A stretch of DNA of 41,602 nt from an uncultured Sphingomonas sp. (GTDB lineage Bacteria; Pseudomonadota; Alphaproteobacteria; Sphingomonadales; Sphingomonadaceae): positions 1 to 41,602 of the forward strand of contig NZ_CAJYQD010000046.1 in assembly GCF_913776855.1 (NCBI RefSeq), in the 5' to 3' direction. A program made the position numbers and the translations under genes. Shown here piece after piece: positions 33,056 through 39,907 of this stretch (position 1 is its first letter; each line of letters opens with the position of its first letter). Under the pieces are notes generated by a model. The model made no database searches. It had not been told where the DNA came from and saw only the letters and a list, made by a program, of their open reading frames with translations.

Positions 33056-34267
33056 TTATTCGGATGGGCGAGGATGACGGGCATAATGGGCAAAGGCGGC
33101 GATCGGCAGATAGCAGAGCGCGGGTAGCATTAGCGCCGGGATCAACCCAATCCGGTCGGCCATTGCCCCGGTCACCACCGGCACCACCGCCCCGCCGACG
33201 ACCGCGATGCACAGCAGCATGGCCGCCGGCGCGGTCCGTTCCGGCCGGTCGGGCAATGCCAGGACATAAATGGTCGGATACATCACCGAATTGACCACCC
33301 CGACCAGCAACAGCGCCGCCGCCGCCACTGGCCCGCGCACCACTATCGCGGTCAGCGCCAGTGCGGTCGCCACCAGCGCCGCAACCCCCAGCACCCTTGC
33401 CGGGGCCAGCCGCCGCATCACCGCCGCCCCGGCAAACCGCCCGGCCATCGCCCCACCCCAATAGAGCGTGACAAGCCCCGCCGCGCCGCCGGCCGCCCAG
33501 CCCAGTGCATGGTCGCTCATCAAAAAGTCGGTGAGCAGCGCGCCGATCGTGATCTCCGCCCCGACATAGGCAAAGATCGCCCCCGCCCCGGCCAGCAACC
33601 GCCGGTCGCCCAGCGCCCCGCGCCACGCGGTGCGGGTCATGTGCAGGCTCCCCGCCGGCAGCCCGCGCAACAGGTCGCGATGACGGTAGAAAGCGATGGC
33701 CAGCACCGCCAACACCAGCGCCGCAAGCGCGAACGGCAGCGTTGCGCCGGTCGGGTCGGTCGCCGCCTTGGCCGACACGATCGTCGTCGCGCCCAGTGCC
33801 GGGCCGGCGACGGTGCCGAGCGAATTGAACCCCTGCAGCAGGTTGAGCCGTATCGCCGCCCGGCGCGGGTCGCCGACCATGGTCACGGCGGTATTGCTGG
33901 CGATCTGCAGGAACGTCGCGCCCGTCGCGATCGCCAGCAGCGCGGGCAGGATGATGCCATAGTGTTGCAGGACCAGCCCCGCGATCAGCGCGACGCACCC
34001 GATCGCCATCGTCGCCAGCCCGATCGCGTGCGCCCGCATATAGCCGGTCGCTGCGACGATCGCCGCGACCGGGGCGGCGAACAGCAGATAGCTGGAAAAG
34101 GACGCCAGCTGGATGCTGGTCGCAGCGGTATAGCTCAGCCCCAGCGTGAGGCGCACCCGCGGCATCAGCAGGCTGATCGACGACGCGACGAACCCGCCGA
34201 TGAAGAACACGCCGAGCGACAGCCGGAACAGGCGCTGCGCGATGGGATCGGTCGGGGACTGGGACAA
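33056..34267 (-). CDS. MFS sugar permease (FucP/GluP-like)
   Basis: The 403-aa protein has about 12 hydrophobic helices of the major facilitator superfamily: first LSLGVFFIGGFVASSISLLMP with the loop MPRVRLTLGLSYTAA, later LLQGFNSLGTVAGPALGATTIV, a motif typical of the fucose/glucose-galactose permease (FGHS) group, and NSVMYPTIYVLALPDRPERTAPAAMLL. It is expected to import monosaccharides or small glycosides released by the GH3/GH30 enzymes. It is upstream of the receptor on the same strand, 119 bp before the receptor start. No TTGGAAG-type palindrome was found upstream of it. Confidence 0.85.
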   Translation of the reverse strand: MSQSPTDPIAQRLFRLSLGVFFIGGFVASSISLLMPRVRLTLGLSYTAATSIQLASFSSYLLFAAPVAAIVAATGYMRAHAIGLATMAIGCVALIAGLVLQHYGIILPALLAIATGATFLQIASNTAVTMVGDPRRAAIRLNLLQGFNSLGTVAGPALGATTIVSAKAATDPTGATLPFALAALVLAVLAIAFYRHRDLLRGLPAGSLHMTRTAWRGALGDRRLLAGAGAIFAYVGAEITIGALLTDFLMSDHALGWAAGGAAGLVTLYWGGAMAGRFAGAAVMRRLAPARVLGVAALVATALALTAIVVRGPVAAAALLLVGVVNSVMYPTIYVLALPDRPERTAPAAMLLCIAVVGGAVVPVVTGAMADRIGLIPALMLPALCYLPIAAFAHYARHPRPSE

Positions 34268-34379
34268 GCGGCGGCCTCTGGATACGGGAGGCGGCGACCC
34301 TAGAGCGATCGCAGCGTACAGGCGAGTGCCGCGCGGCGTTCGTCCGGCAGCGAAGGCGCCATCCGTTATCCCGCTTGGC

Positions 34380-35105
34380 TCATAGCACCGTACCGGTAAG
34401 CGTGCCGATCATCGCGGTCACCCCCATCGCCATGGCACCGAGCAGGACGACCCGCACCATCCCGCGCCCGAGCGGCGCGCCGCCTGCCTTCGCCCCCAGC
34501 GCGCCCAGCAACGCCAGCAGCAACAGGGCCACCAGCGGCACGGCGGTAAGGACATAGGCACGCGGCACGAGCGCGGCGATCACCGGCAGGACGGCGCCCG
34601 CGGCAAATGCGATCGCCGAGAACAACGCCGCCTGCAACGGGCGCGCCCCGCCGTCATCGGCCAGGCCCAGTTCGTCGCGCCGATGCGCCCCCAGGGCATC
34701 ATGCGCCATCATCTGCGCGGCCACCTGCAGCGCCAGCGCCGCTTCGACTCCGCGCGATTCATAGATCGCAGCCAGTTCCCGCGTTTCCGCCTGCGGCGAC
34801 CGGGCGAGTTCCGCCGCCTCGCGCGCCAGATCGGCGGTTTCGGTATCGGCCTGCGAACTGACCGAGACATATTCGCCCGCCGCCATCGACAACGCCCCGC
34901 CGACCAATGCCGCCACCCCGGCCAGCAGGATGTTGGCCGCCGTGGCGCCCGGCGCAGCGGCCACGCCGACGATCAGGCTGGAGACGGAGATGATTCCGTC
35001 ATTCGCGCCGAGTACCGCCGCGCGCAGCCAGCCCGTACGATGCACCAGATGCTGTTCGGCGGCAGGATGCTGCGTCGGGTCGGTCGTCATTCCGGGTTTT
35101 GCCAT
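34380..35105 (-). CDS. VIT1/CCC1-family membrane transporter
   Basis: The 241-aa protein has the VIT family start GWLRAAVLGANDGIISVSSLIVGVAAAPGA with the metal-binding helix, then VGGALSMAAGEYVSVSSQADTE, an intervening cytoplasmic Glu/Arg-rich helical domain (EAAELARSPQAETRELAAIYESRGVEAALALQVAAQMMAHDAL) and two or three C-terminal hydrophobic helices. Family members carry Fe2+ or Mn2+ out of the cytoplasm. The start at 35105 lacks a good Shine-Dalgarno; ATG 35090 is an alternative. It is the last ordinary chromosomal gene before the accessory region. Confidence 0.88.
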   Translation of the reverse strand: MAKPGMTTDPTQHPAAEQHLVHRTGWLRAAVLGANDGIISVSSLIVGVAAAPGATAANILLAGVAALVGGALSMAAGEYVSVSSQADTETADLAREAAELARSPQAETRELAAIYESRGVEAALALQVAAQMMAHDALGAHRRDELGLADDGGARPLQAALFSAIAFAAGAVLPVIAALVPRAYVLTAVPLVALLLLALLGALGAKAGGAPLGRGMVRVVLLGAMAMGVTAMIGTLTGTVL

Positions 35106-35252
35106 GCTGTCAGTTTAAGCCCGTCGCTACATAGTATACGATCCCAGATTATATTAATCGTCCTATGGCTTCCAGCAGCATTGCCCCATTTTGCAGCTGC
35201 AGCAATGGACTTTACCGCCGCCCATCGTCGGACAGCCCGTTCCTGCCACCCG

Positions 35253-35570
35253 TCACAGCATCACCACCGACAGCACGAACCCGTCCGCGCCCAGCGTCGT
35301 CGAAGCCATCAGGGGCGAAACGCCCGAAGTGATCCGCGCCCGATCCAGTGCAACGCCGCCGCATCATACATCCGGTGGGTGCCGGTCCATGCCCTGCCGG
35401 GTCATCGTCGCCGCATTCGGAACAAAGGCAACGAACCGCCCGCCGATGCGCAGCACGCGAAAAAGCTGGGCGACGACCCCGCCGAGCCGATGCCAAAAAT
35501 ACAGCATGTTGATCGCCAGTAAGGCGCTGAATTGGCTGGGGCGGCAGGATTCCCATCCCAGCGAAGCTGC
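35253..35570 (-). pseudogene. degraded class I SAM-dependent methyltransferase, C-terminal remnant
   Basis: On the minus strand one frame reads FSALLAINMLYFWHRLGG then QLFRVLRIGGRFVAFVPN, the pattern of SAM methyltransferases (xxxLAINxLxFWPDP then LRxVLRPGGRLVLxF). The frame stops at 35364-35366. A second frame continues MYDAAALHWIGRG and a third ends LGADGFVLSVVML at the stop 35253-35255, both where the family C-terminus would be. At least two frameshifts and no N-terminal part with the SAM motif are present, so the gene is dead. It marks decay at the edge of the accessory region. Confidence 0.65.
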
Positions 35571-36123
35571 TAGCTAAGTACTTAATTCCACTAGCGCACA
35601 GGTACCGCCTGCACAACTCATTGCTACAGTGCATTGGCACAATTTTCAATCATGATTTGAGCGGTGTTTATGGGTGCTGGAAGGAGTCAATTTTCCGGCG
35701 CCGGCAACCAAGATGATTGCCAGTCGTCAACCAAGCTATTGCGCGCCATCATAACCGCCGGGCGCCAGCCGGCACATGCTTGGCGGGTAGACCCACAATC
35801 GGTCGTTCACGCCAGCTCCGCCGCTACCCGGAAGCGGACACTTGTTCAGGCAGAATACTACGGCCGTGACTGGGCCGTTTGCGGACTGGCAACTTTCCGT
35901 TCGCTTAGGGCAAAAAGCTGCCTTTCAGCGCGTGTCACAACCGCTCGGTTTTGACGCACCCCGGCCTTCCCAATTTTGTTGGCAAACGAGACACGATAGT
36001 GCCGTACAAGCCTATGGAGACGATGCCGCGTTCGGGGTGGCAAATGACTTTCAATAATCTCGCTGCCATCGGTCGCGGACCGATGCTATCGCTTTGGGAA
36101 AGAACGGGAGGGAGACGCTAGCG
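35571..36123 (+). other. leader/gap before the deaminase operon
   Basis: This 553-base gap holds no convincing gene; short open frames lack RBS and coherent composition. AT-richer than the flanks, it includes a 10-bp palindrome TAAGTACTTA (35575-35584) and a perfect 8-bp hairpin CATCGGTC-GCG-GACCGATG (36067-36085) whose 3' side is 38 bases before the deaminase ATG. In characterised AvcID systems the small RNA AvcI is encoded immediately upstream of avcD in the same direction; this interval is where a functional analogue should lie. No sequence match to AvcI could be checked. Confidence 0.4.
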
Positions 36124-37713
36124 ATGGTGGCGCAAGTATCAATTCAAACGCTGCTGTCCGAGGTCGACGAGGGGTCGAATGTCGCCGAGCAGATTGATGA
36201 ACGGTTGTCGCAGGAGCTGATCTTCGCGCTCGTCGGCCCGGTGGGCTCTGGCGTCTCAACTGCGGCTAGCATGCTGTACGACGCGCTTTCGACCGAGTTC
36301 AACTACGAGGTCGCGCCGATTATCAAGCTGAGCGATATCATCAAGACCGAGGCGCATCGAGTGAGCGCGACGCCAGCCGCCCGCGACCACCTCGACGATT
36401 ACATTGAAACCATGCAGAAGATCGGCAACGAGTTGCGCCGCAAATATGGGCCCTTCTACCTGACCGAAAAGGTGGTCGAGCGGATCTGCAAGATCAGAGA
36501 AGACAAGGGCGGCTACGACGCCAAGGGCATTCAAGCGCCAGGCCGTAGAGCCTTCATACTTGACTCGCTTAAGAACGCTGAGGAGCTGACGCTCTTAAAG
36601 CGTATCTACGGCGAGACGTTGATCGTTGTCGGCGTGTTCGCGCCCGATGCCATGCGGCAGACCAGGCTGGCGAATGATGGCGTTGACGCCGGACGCGTCA
36701 AGGCTATCGTTGATCGGGACCAAGGCGAGGTTACGACCTTTGGCCAGATGACCCGTAAGATCTTCCAGAAGGCCGATCTCTTTCTTTGCAACGACCAGCG
36801 CAAAGAGGAGATGAAGCAGAAGATTACCCGTTTCTTGCACCTCGTTTTCGACACCGGCGTGCACACGCCCAGCCGTGCCGAGTCGGCGATGTATGAGGCC
36901 AGCTCATCTGCGGCGAACGCGGCATGCATGTCCCGCCAAGTTGGCGCCGCGATTGTCTCGGCCGATGGCGAACTCATCGCAGTGGGATGGAATGACGTGC
37001 CGAAGTTTGGTGGCGGGCTCTACGGCGAGGATGACCGTGCCGTGCACGACAAGGACGGCACCCACGACCATGATTACCGTTGTTATAATTGGGGCAAGAA
37101 AATCTGCCACAATGAGATTAGGCGTAACGAAATTCTCGAAAAGATGGTGAAGAATATCGCTGGAGCCGAACTGCTTCGCGAGGGCGTTACCGCCGACGCT
37201 GTCCGCGCGGCGCTGAAGGGTACTGGCGTTGACTCGCTGATCGAGTTCTCCCGCTCCATCCACGCCGAAATGGAGGCGATTCTCTCAGTCGCCCGCGAAG
37301 GTAAAAACTCGCTCGTTGGCGCAACTCTCTTTACGAACACCTATCCGTGCCACAATTGCGCCAGGCACATCGTCGCCGCTGGCATCACCACGGTCATCTA
37401 CATCGAACCGTACCTTAAGAGCTTGGCGATTGCCCTTCACAGCGACGCGATCACTGAGGACGCGACCGAGCCGGACAAGGTGGTGTTCCGACAATACGAC
37501 GGAGTCGCGCCGTCCAACTACGTCCGGCTGTTCCGTCCGGCTTCCGATCGAAAGAAGGACGGCAGGCTGGCCCGACCGGACCCGAAGACCGCTATGCCCG
37601 TTTTCCGCATCCTGCTGGATGCGCAGAGCGACTACGAATACAAGATCATTGCGGACCTGTCGGATAAGGAGCAGAATTCAGTGACGCCAACGATTTCGGT
37701 CATGCCCACATGA
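36124..37713 (+). CDS. AvcD-like P-loop/deoxycytidylate deaminase fusion (anti-phage)
   Basis: The 529-aa protein joins a P-loop nucleotide-kinase-like domain (about residues 30-245) to a zinc cytidine/deoxycytidylate deaminase domain (about 260-470). The P-loop is GPVGSGVST (38-46), where the usual Lys of GxxxxGK is Val. The deaminase has His380-Ala-Glu382 and PCHNC (Cys409, Cys412), the complete zinc and proton-shuttle set; Cys320, Cys328 and His329 in CYNWGKKICHNE may form a second metal site. This architecture is that of AvcD/DcdV dCTP-deaminase defence proteins, which deplete dCTP/dCMP on phage infection. GGGAGG precedes ATG 36124. It overlaps the next gene by ATGA. Confidence 0.85.
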   Translation: MVAQVSIQTLLSEVDEGSNVAEQIDERLSQELIFALVGPVGSGVSTAASMLYDALSTEFNYEVAPIIKLSDIIKTEAHRVSATPAARDHLDDYIETMQKIGNELRRKYGPFYLTEKVVERICKIREDKGGYDAKGIQAPGRRAFILDSLKNAEELTLLKRIYGETLIVVGVFAPDAMRQTRLANDGVDAGRVKAIVDRDQGEVTTFGQMTRKIFQKADLFLCNDQRKEEMKQKITRFLHLVFDTGVHTPSRAESAMYEASSSAANAACMSRQVGAAIVSADGELIAVGWNDVPKFGGGLYGEDDRAVHDKDGTHDHDYRCYNWGKKICHNEIRRNEILEKMVKNIAGAELLREGVTADAVRAALKGTGVDSLIEFSRSIHAEMEAILSVAREGKNSLVGATLFTNTYPCHNCARHIVAAGITTVIYIEPYLKSLAIALHSDAITEDATEPDKVVFRQYDGVAPSNYVRLFRPASDRKKDGRLARPDPKTAMPVFRILLDAQSDYEYKIIADLSDKEQNSVTPTISVMPT

Positions 37714-37991
37714 GCAAAAAGACCCGTGATTCGCGTCAGATGCCGCTCGACTTCGACCTGACCACCCTCGTCGACGTGAAGGACACCGTTTGCCAGCATC
37801 GTCTGGTCAGGACCGCTCCGATGGTGCCAGCTGTCCGTGAATCGGTTTGTATGCACGCCACGTTCGTCGGCGCCACGATCGTCTCGTTTACTGATGCCGG
37901 CACCTTGGCACTGCGCCGGAGGGCCGTGCAACGGGTGATCAACGCCGGCATCTTCCCAACGCCGCTGACAAAGATCACCTCTAAAGATTGA
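37710..37991 (+). CDS. unknown 93-aa partner of the deaminase
   Basis: The 93-aa frame starts with an ATG that overlaps the deaminase stop by four bases (ATGA), so it is very likely co-translated. It has a basic, polar N-terminus (SKKTRDSRQMPLDFD), two cysteines (VKDTVCQHR and RESVCMHATFVG) and a C-terminal ALRRRAVQRVINAGIFPTPL. No transmembrane helix or known motif was recognised. I know of no small protein partner in the described AvcID systems, which have only the RNA AvcI. Role: possible antitoxin, effector modulator or unrelated passenger. Real gene on grounds of coupling and composition; function unknown. Confidence 0.6.
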   Translation: MSKKTRDSRQMPLDFDLTTLVDVKDTVCQHRLVRTAPMVPAVRESVCMHATFVGATIVSFTDAGTLALRRRAVQRVINAGIFPTPLTKITSKD

Positions 37992-38146
37992 GCCGAGCGT
38001 CCAAGGCGCCTCGTTCCAAAGAGTGGCCGATTGGCGCGACAATCCGCTCGAGCATCGCACCGCGCTTTCAGGGCAAATCCGAAACCTGCATACGCGGCGA
38101 GTTGAGGTAAAAGACCTACTATCTTTCGTTGATCAGTAAGGCGGCC

Positions 38147-38162
38147 GGGGGCAATTGCCCCC
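38147..38162. terminator. GC-rich palindrome at the end of the DUF3892-like gene
   Basis: GGGGGCAATTGCCCCC is a perfect 16-bp palindrome ten bases beyond the stop of the minus-strand DUF3892-like gene. No T-run follows on either side. The rest of the 181-base gap 37992-38172 holds no gene that I can see. Confidence 0.4.
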
Positions 38163-38172
38163 TGCTCCTTCC

Positions 38173-38436
38173 TCAGCAATCGGGCAGATCGTCGAGGTTG
38201 TTCTTGGTCGAGCCATCACGGCGGGTGCGGAGGTACTTACCCGTCGTGCCGTTGACGACCGTGACCGGCGTCTCCTGGCCATCGGTCCACGCGACGTAAT
38301 ACTGGTGATCGCCGTTCTCGATATCACGGATCGCATCCGCCTTGAGGCGGGGCGACCAGCTCTGCCCGGCATTGCAGAGCTTCGTGATGTCGCCGTCTTT
38401 GTCCTTGCCGCTCTTGGTTACTTGGCGCCTGGCCAT
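38173..38436 (-). CDS. DUF3892-like small protein
   Basis: The 87-aa protein reads ARRQVTKSGKDKDGDITKLCNAGQSWSPRL then KADAIRDIENGDHQYYVAWTDGQETPVTVV and RTRRDGSTKNNLDDLPDC. This corresponds to the DUF3892 pattern (tKDxdGdItxLcn.....S......I..I..g...Yyv). AAAGGA precedes the ATG by about ten bases. It is the second gene of a minus-strand pair with the DUF2188-like gene, 68 bp apart with a hairpin between. Function of the domain is unknown; it often accompanies DUF2188 proteins in mobile or accessory DNA. Confidence 0.7.
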   Translation of the reverse strand: MARRQVTKSGKDKDGDITKLCNAGQSWSPRLKADAIRDIENGDHQYYVAWTDGQETPVTVVNGTTGKYLRTRRDGSTKNNLDDLPDC

Positions 38437-38472
38437 AATCGTCTTGTCCTTTCATTCCGCGTTTCAGTGGGA

Positions 38473-38499
38473 CGGGCCGTGCCTTTGGGACACGGCCCG
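38473..38499. other. intergenic hairpin in the DUF2188-DUF3892 transcript
   Basis: CGGGCCGTG (38473-38481) pairs perfectly with CACGGCCCG (38491-38499) around a nine-base loop, five bases beyond the DUF2188-like stop and before the DUF3892-like RBS. It may adjust the relative output of the two genes. No U-run. Confidence 0.4.
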
Positions 38500-38504
38500 C
38501 TTGG

Positions 38505-38729
38505 TCAGCCTCGCGGCGGGAAGGGGTCGCTGCCGTAGCTATCGCGATCTCTGATCTGGCCGTTGCGGCCGTGGATCAGAAGCTCGCTGTGCTGGTTCTG
38601 CGCGATGCCTCGCGCTGCATTGATCGCGTCACGCTGGGTGTCATGGACCGACGTCGCACGACCGTTGCCGGCACCGCGAACAGCCCAACCACCTGCGTGC
38701 GGGACGACATGCTGGTTCTTTCCGGACAT
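38505..38729 (-). CDS. DUF2188-like small protein
   Basis: The 74-aa protein begins SGKNQHVVPHAGGWAVRGAGNGRATSVHDTQRDAINAARGIAQNQHSELLIHGRNGQIRDRDSYG, the classical DUF2188 pattern (HVVPhxxGWAVkxegaxraSxxfxTQxeAieaaRxiAkxxxxELvvHgrdGrIrxxdSYG). A textbook AAGGAGGTAGAATT precedes the ATG. Function of the family is unknown; members are short, soluble and often in phage-like or defence neighbourhoods. It is divergent from the sigma-like gene across the hairpin region. Confidence 0.85.
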   Translation of the reverse strand: MSGKNQHVVPHAGGWAVRGAGNGRATSVHDTQRDAINAARGIAQNQHSELLIHGRNGQIRDRDSYGSDPFPPRG

Positions 38730-38795
38730 AATTCTACCTCCTTCCTCGCGCTTTAAGGGTAAGACGGCTTGCGACCCCGCTCCCGATCGTCTTCA

Positions 38796-38806
38796 TTGAC
38801 TATCAA
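38796..38806. promoter_or_regulatory. short palindrome TTGA-CTA-TCAA between divergent genes
   Basis: TTGACTATCAA lies just outside the large inverted repeat, between the DUF2188-like gene and the sigma-like gene. A small operator or part of a promoter is possible; no -10 partner was seen. Confidence 0.25.
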
Positions 38807-38810
38807 GGGG

Positions 38811-38893
38811 GTAGGCTGAAACGGCGGGTGCTCTCGGACATCCCGGCACGATTTTTTCGTGTCGTGTCCGAGCCGAGCTGAAAGTCAGCCTAC
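38811..38893. repeat. 83-nt imperfect inverted repeat with three stems before the sigma-like gene
   Basis: Three nested stems pair in register: GTAGGCTGA (38811-38819) with TCAGCCTAC (38885-38893); CTCGGACA (38833-38840) with TGTCCGAG (38865-38872); CACGA (38847-38851) with TCGTG (38857-38861) around a TTTTT loop. Internal loops of 13/12 and 6/3 bases separate them. It ends 25 bases before the GTG start of the sigma-like gene, so in RNA it would be a strong leader hairpin or a small structured RNA, and in DNA a cruciform or a dyad operator. Confidence 0.6.
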
Positions 38894-38918
38894 TCCGTCA
38901 GGAAGCCGGCGGAGTTGA

Positions 38919-39479
38919 GTGAGCGAACAGACCCTTGATCTTGCGGAAGCGCGGCAGGCGATCGAGTGCCTGACATCGACCGATCTCCTCAGGCTGAGGA
39001 AGGCGGGACGACAATATGCGTTTGCGGCTGGGTGTGAGGTCGACGATCTACTTAATGAAGCGGTATGTCAGACGATCGAGGGCGTTCGGAATTGTCCGCG
39101 TGGGATGGAGATGGTGCCATTCTTGATCGGTGTCATGCGCAGCCGCGCGTCTGCTAGGCAGCAGAAGGTCGAACCCGAACTGGTGTCGGCTGATGCCACC
39201 GATGCCGAAGGCCGGTTCCTACATGAGCCGGTAGAAACGAAATCCAATGTCGAGGAACTGGCGCTTTCACGGGAAGATGCGTCGGCTCGACGAAATGCGC
39301 TGGAAACCTTGTTTGCCGATGATGAGGAAGCAACCTTGTTCCTGTGGGCGTATCTGGACGACCTTCCGAAGGAGGAGATTATGACCATGATCGGTGTCGA
39401 TATGACGGCGTATGCCACTATCCGACGCCGTGTCCGCCGCAAGATAGATGCGGCTTTTCCCAATGGATGGTCATCGTGA
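38919..39479 (+). CDS. sigma-70-like (ECF-type) RNA polymerase factor
   Basis: The 186-aa protein looks like a two-domain sigma factor: region 2-like LRKAGRQYAFAAGCEVDDLLNEAVCQTIEGVRNCPRGMEMVPFLIGVMRSRA (residues about 25-77), a variable linker (acidic and Ser/Asp-rich) and region 4-like ALETLFADDEEATLFLWAYLDDLPKEEIMTMIGVDMTAYATIRRRVRRKIDAAF. GTG start with GGAG five bases upstream. It overlaps the next gene by 4 bp and is followed by an ImmA/IrrE peptidase. Sequence in the -10-binding region is degenerate, so it may not be a canonical sigma factor; a general regulator derived from one is also possible. Confidence 0.7.
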   Translation: MSEQTLDLAEARQAIECLTSTDLLRLRKAGRQYAFAAGCEVDDLLNEAVCQTIEGVRNCPRGMEMVPFLIGVMRSRASARQQKVEPELVSADATDAEGRFLHEPVETKSNVEELALSREDASARRNALETLFADDEEATLFLWAYLDDLPKEEIMTMIGVDMTAYATIRRRVRRKIDAAFPNGWSS

Positions 39480-39907
39480 GCGGCGCGGGGCGCCCTACCC
39501 CTCCGATCAATCGGCTGGCGGATGAACTGGTCGCAGACATAATGGCTATGTCGGATGCGGAATTACTGGCGGAGGTCGAGGCTGAAGGACTGAATGTCGA
39601 GGATGAAGCCGACCGTATCCGCGCGATAATCTCGACCGCAACCGCCCGATCTGGAAAATCGCGCCTCCAGGCTGCGCGAGCGGAGATCGATCGCGTAGCC
39701 GGAACGGGCCGAGGGCAAGTCCACCGGCTTCCTCTCAGGGATCGAGCGGCCGTCCTTGCCCGGTTCGCCAACGATGACACCAAGCTGAAAAGCCGGCTGA
39801 CGATGGCCGCACGCAACGGCGAAGGCATTACCGAGAAAGAGATGGATGATATTCTCGCCGATTTGCGAGAGCTTGGTGCCATCGACGAAGACGGCAATCC
39901 GATTTGA
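39476..39907 (+). CDS. unknown helical protein between the sigma-like gene and the peptidase (143 aa)
   Basis: The 143-aa protein reads RLADELVADIMAMSDAELLAEVEAEGLNVEDEADRIRAII, then a basic stretch ATARSGKSRLQAARAEIDRVAG, then LPLRDRAAVLARFANDDTKLKSRLTMAARNGEGITEKEMDDILADLRELGAIDEDGNPI. It is acidic at both ends, helical and without known motif; I have the impression that similar proteins precede ImmA/IrrE peptidases in other proteobacteria, but this is unverified. GTG 39476 overlaps the sigma stop (GTGA); ATG 39467 is an alternative start. Candidate substrate or adaptor of the peptidase. Confidence 0.65.
   Translation: MSGAGRPTPPINRLADELVADIMAMSDAELLAEVEAEGLNVEDEADRIRAIISTATARSGKSRLQAARAEIDRVAGTGRGQVHRLPLRDRAAVLARFANDDTKLKSRLTMAARNGEGITEKEMDDILADLRELGAIDEDGNPI

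Noticed and set aside
30288..33077. Very long plus-strand open frame opposite the TonB receptor
   Set aside because: Arg/Val/Ala/Gly-rich text without domains, a mirror of the GC-rich receptor gene; same applies to the long minus frame 17698-19809 opposite the first receptor.
35575..35584. Palindrome TAAGTACTTA as an attachment site
   Set aside because: Short and in an AT-rich patch; no second copy was noticed at the other end of the accessory region within the window.
35191..35649. Short open frames in the gap after the VIT gene as genes
   Set aside because: No RBS or coherent composition; the methyltransferase-like signal runs through three frames, so it is a pseudogene.
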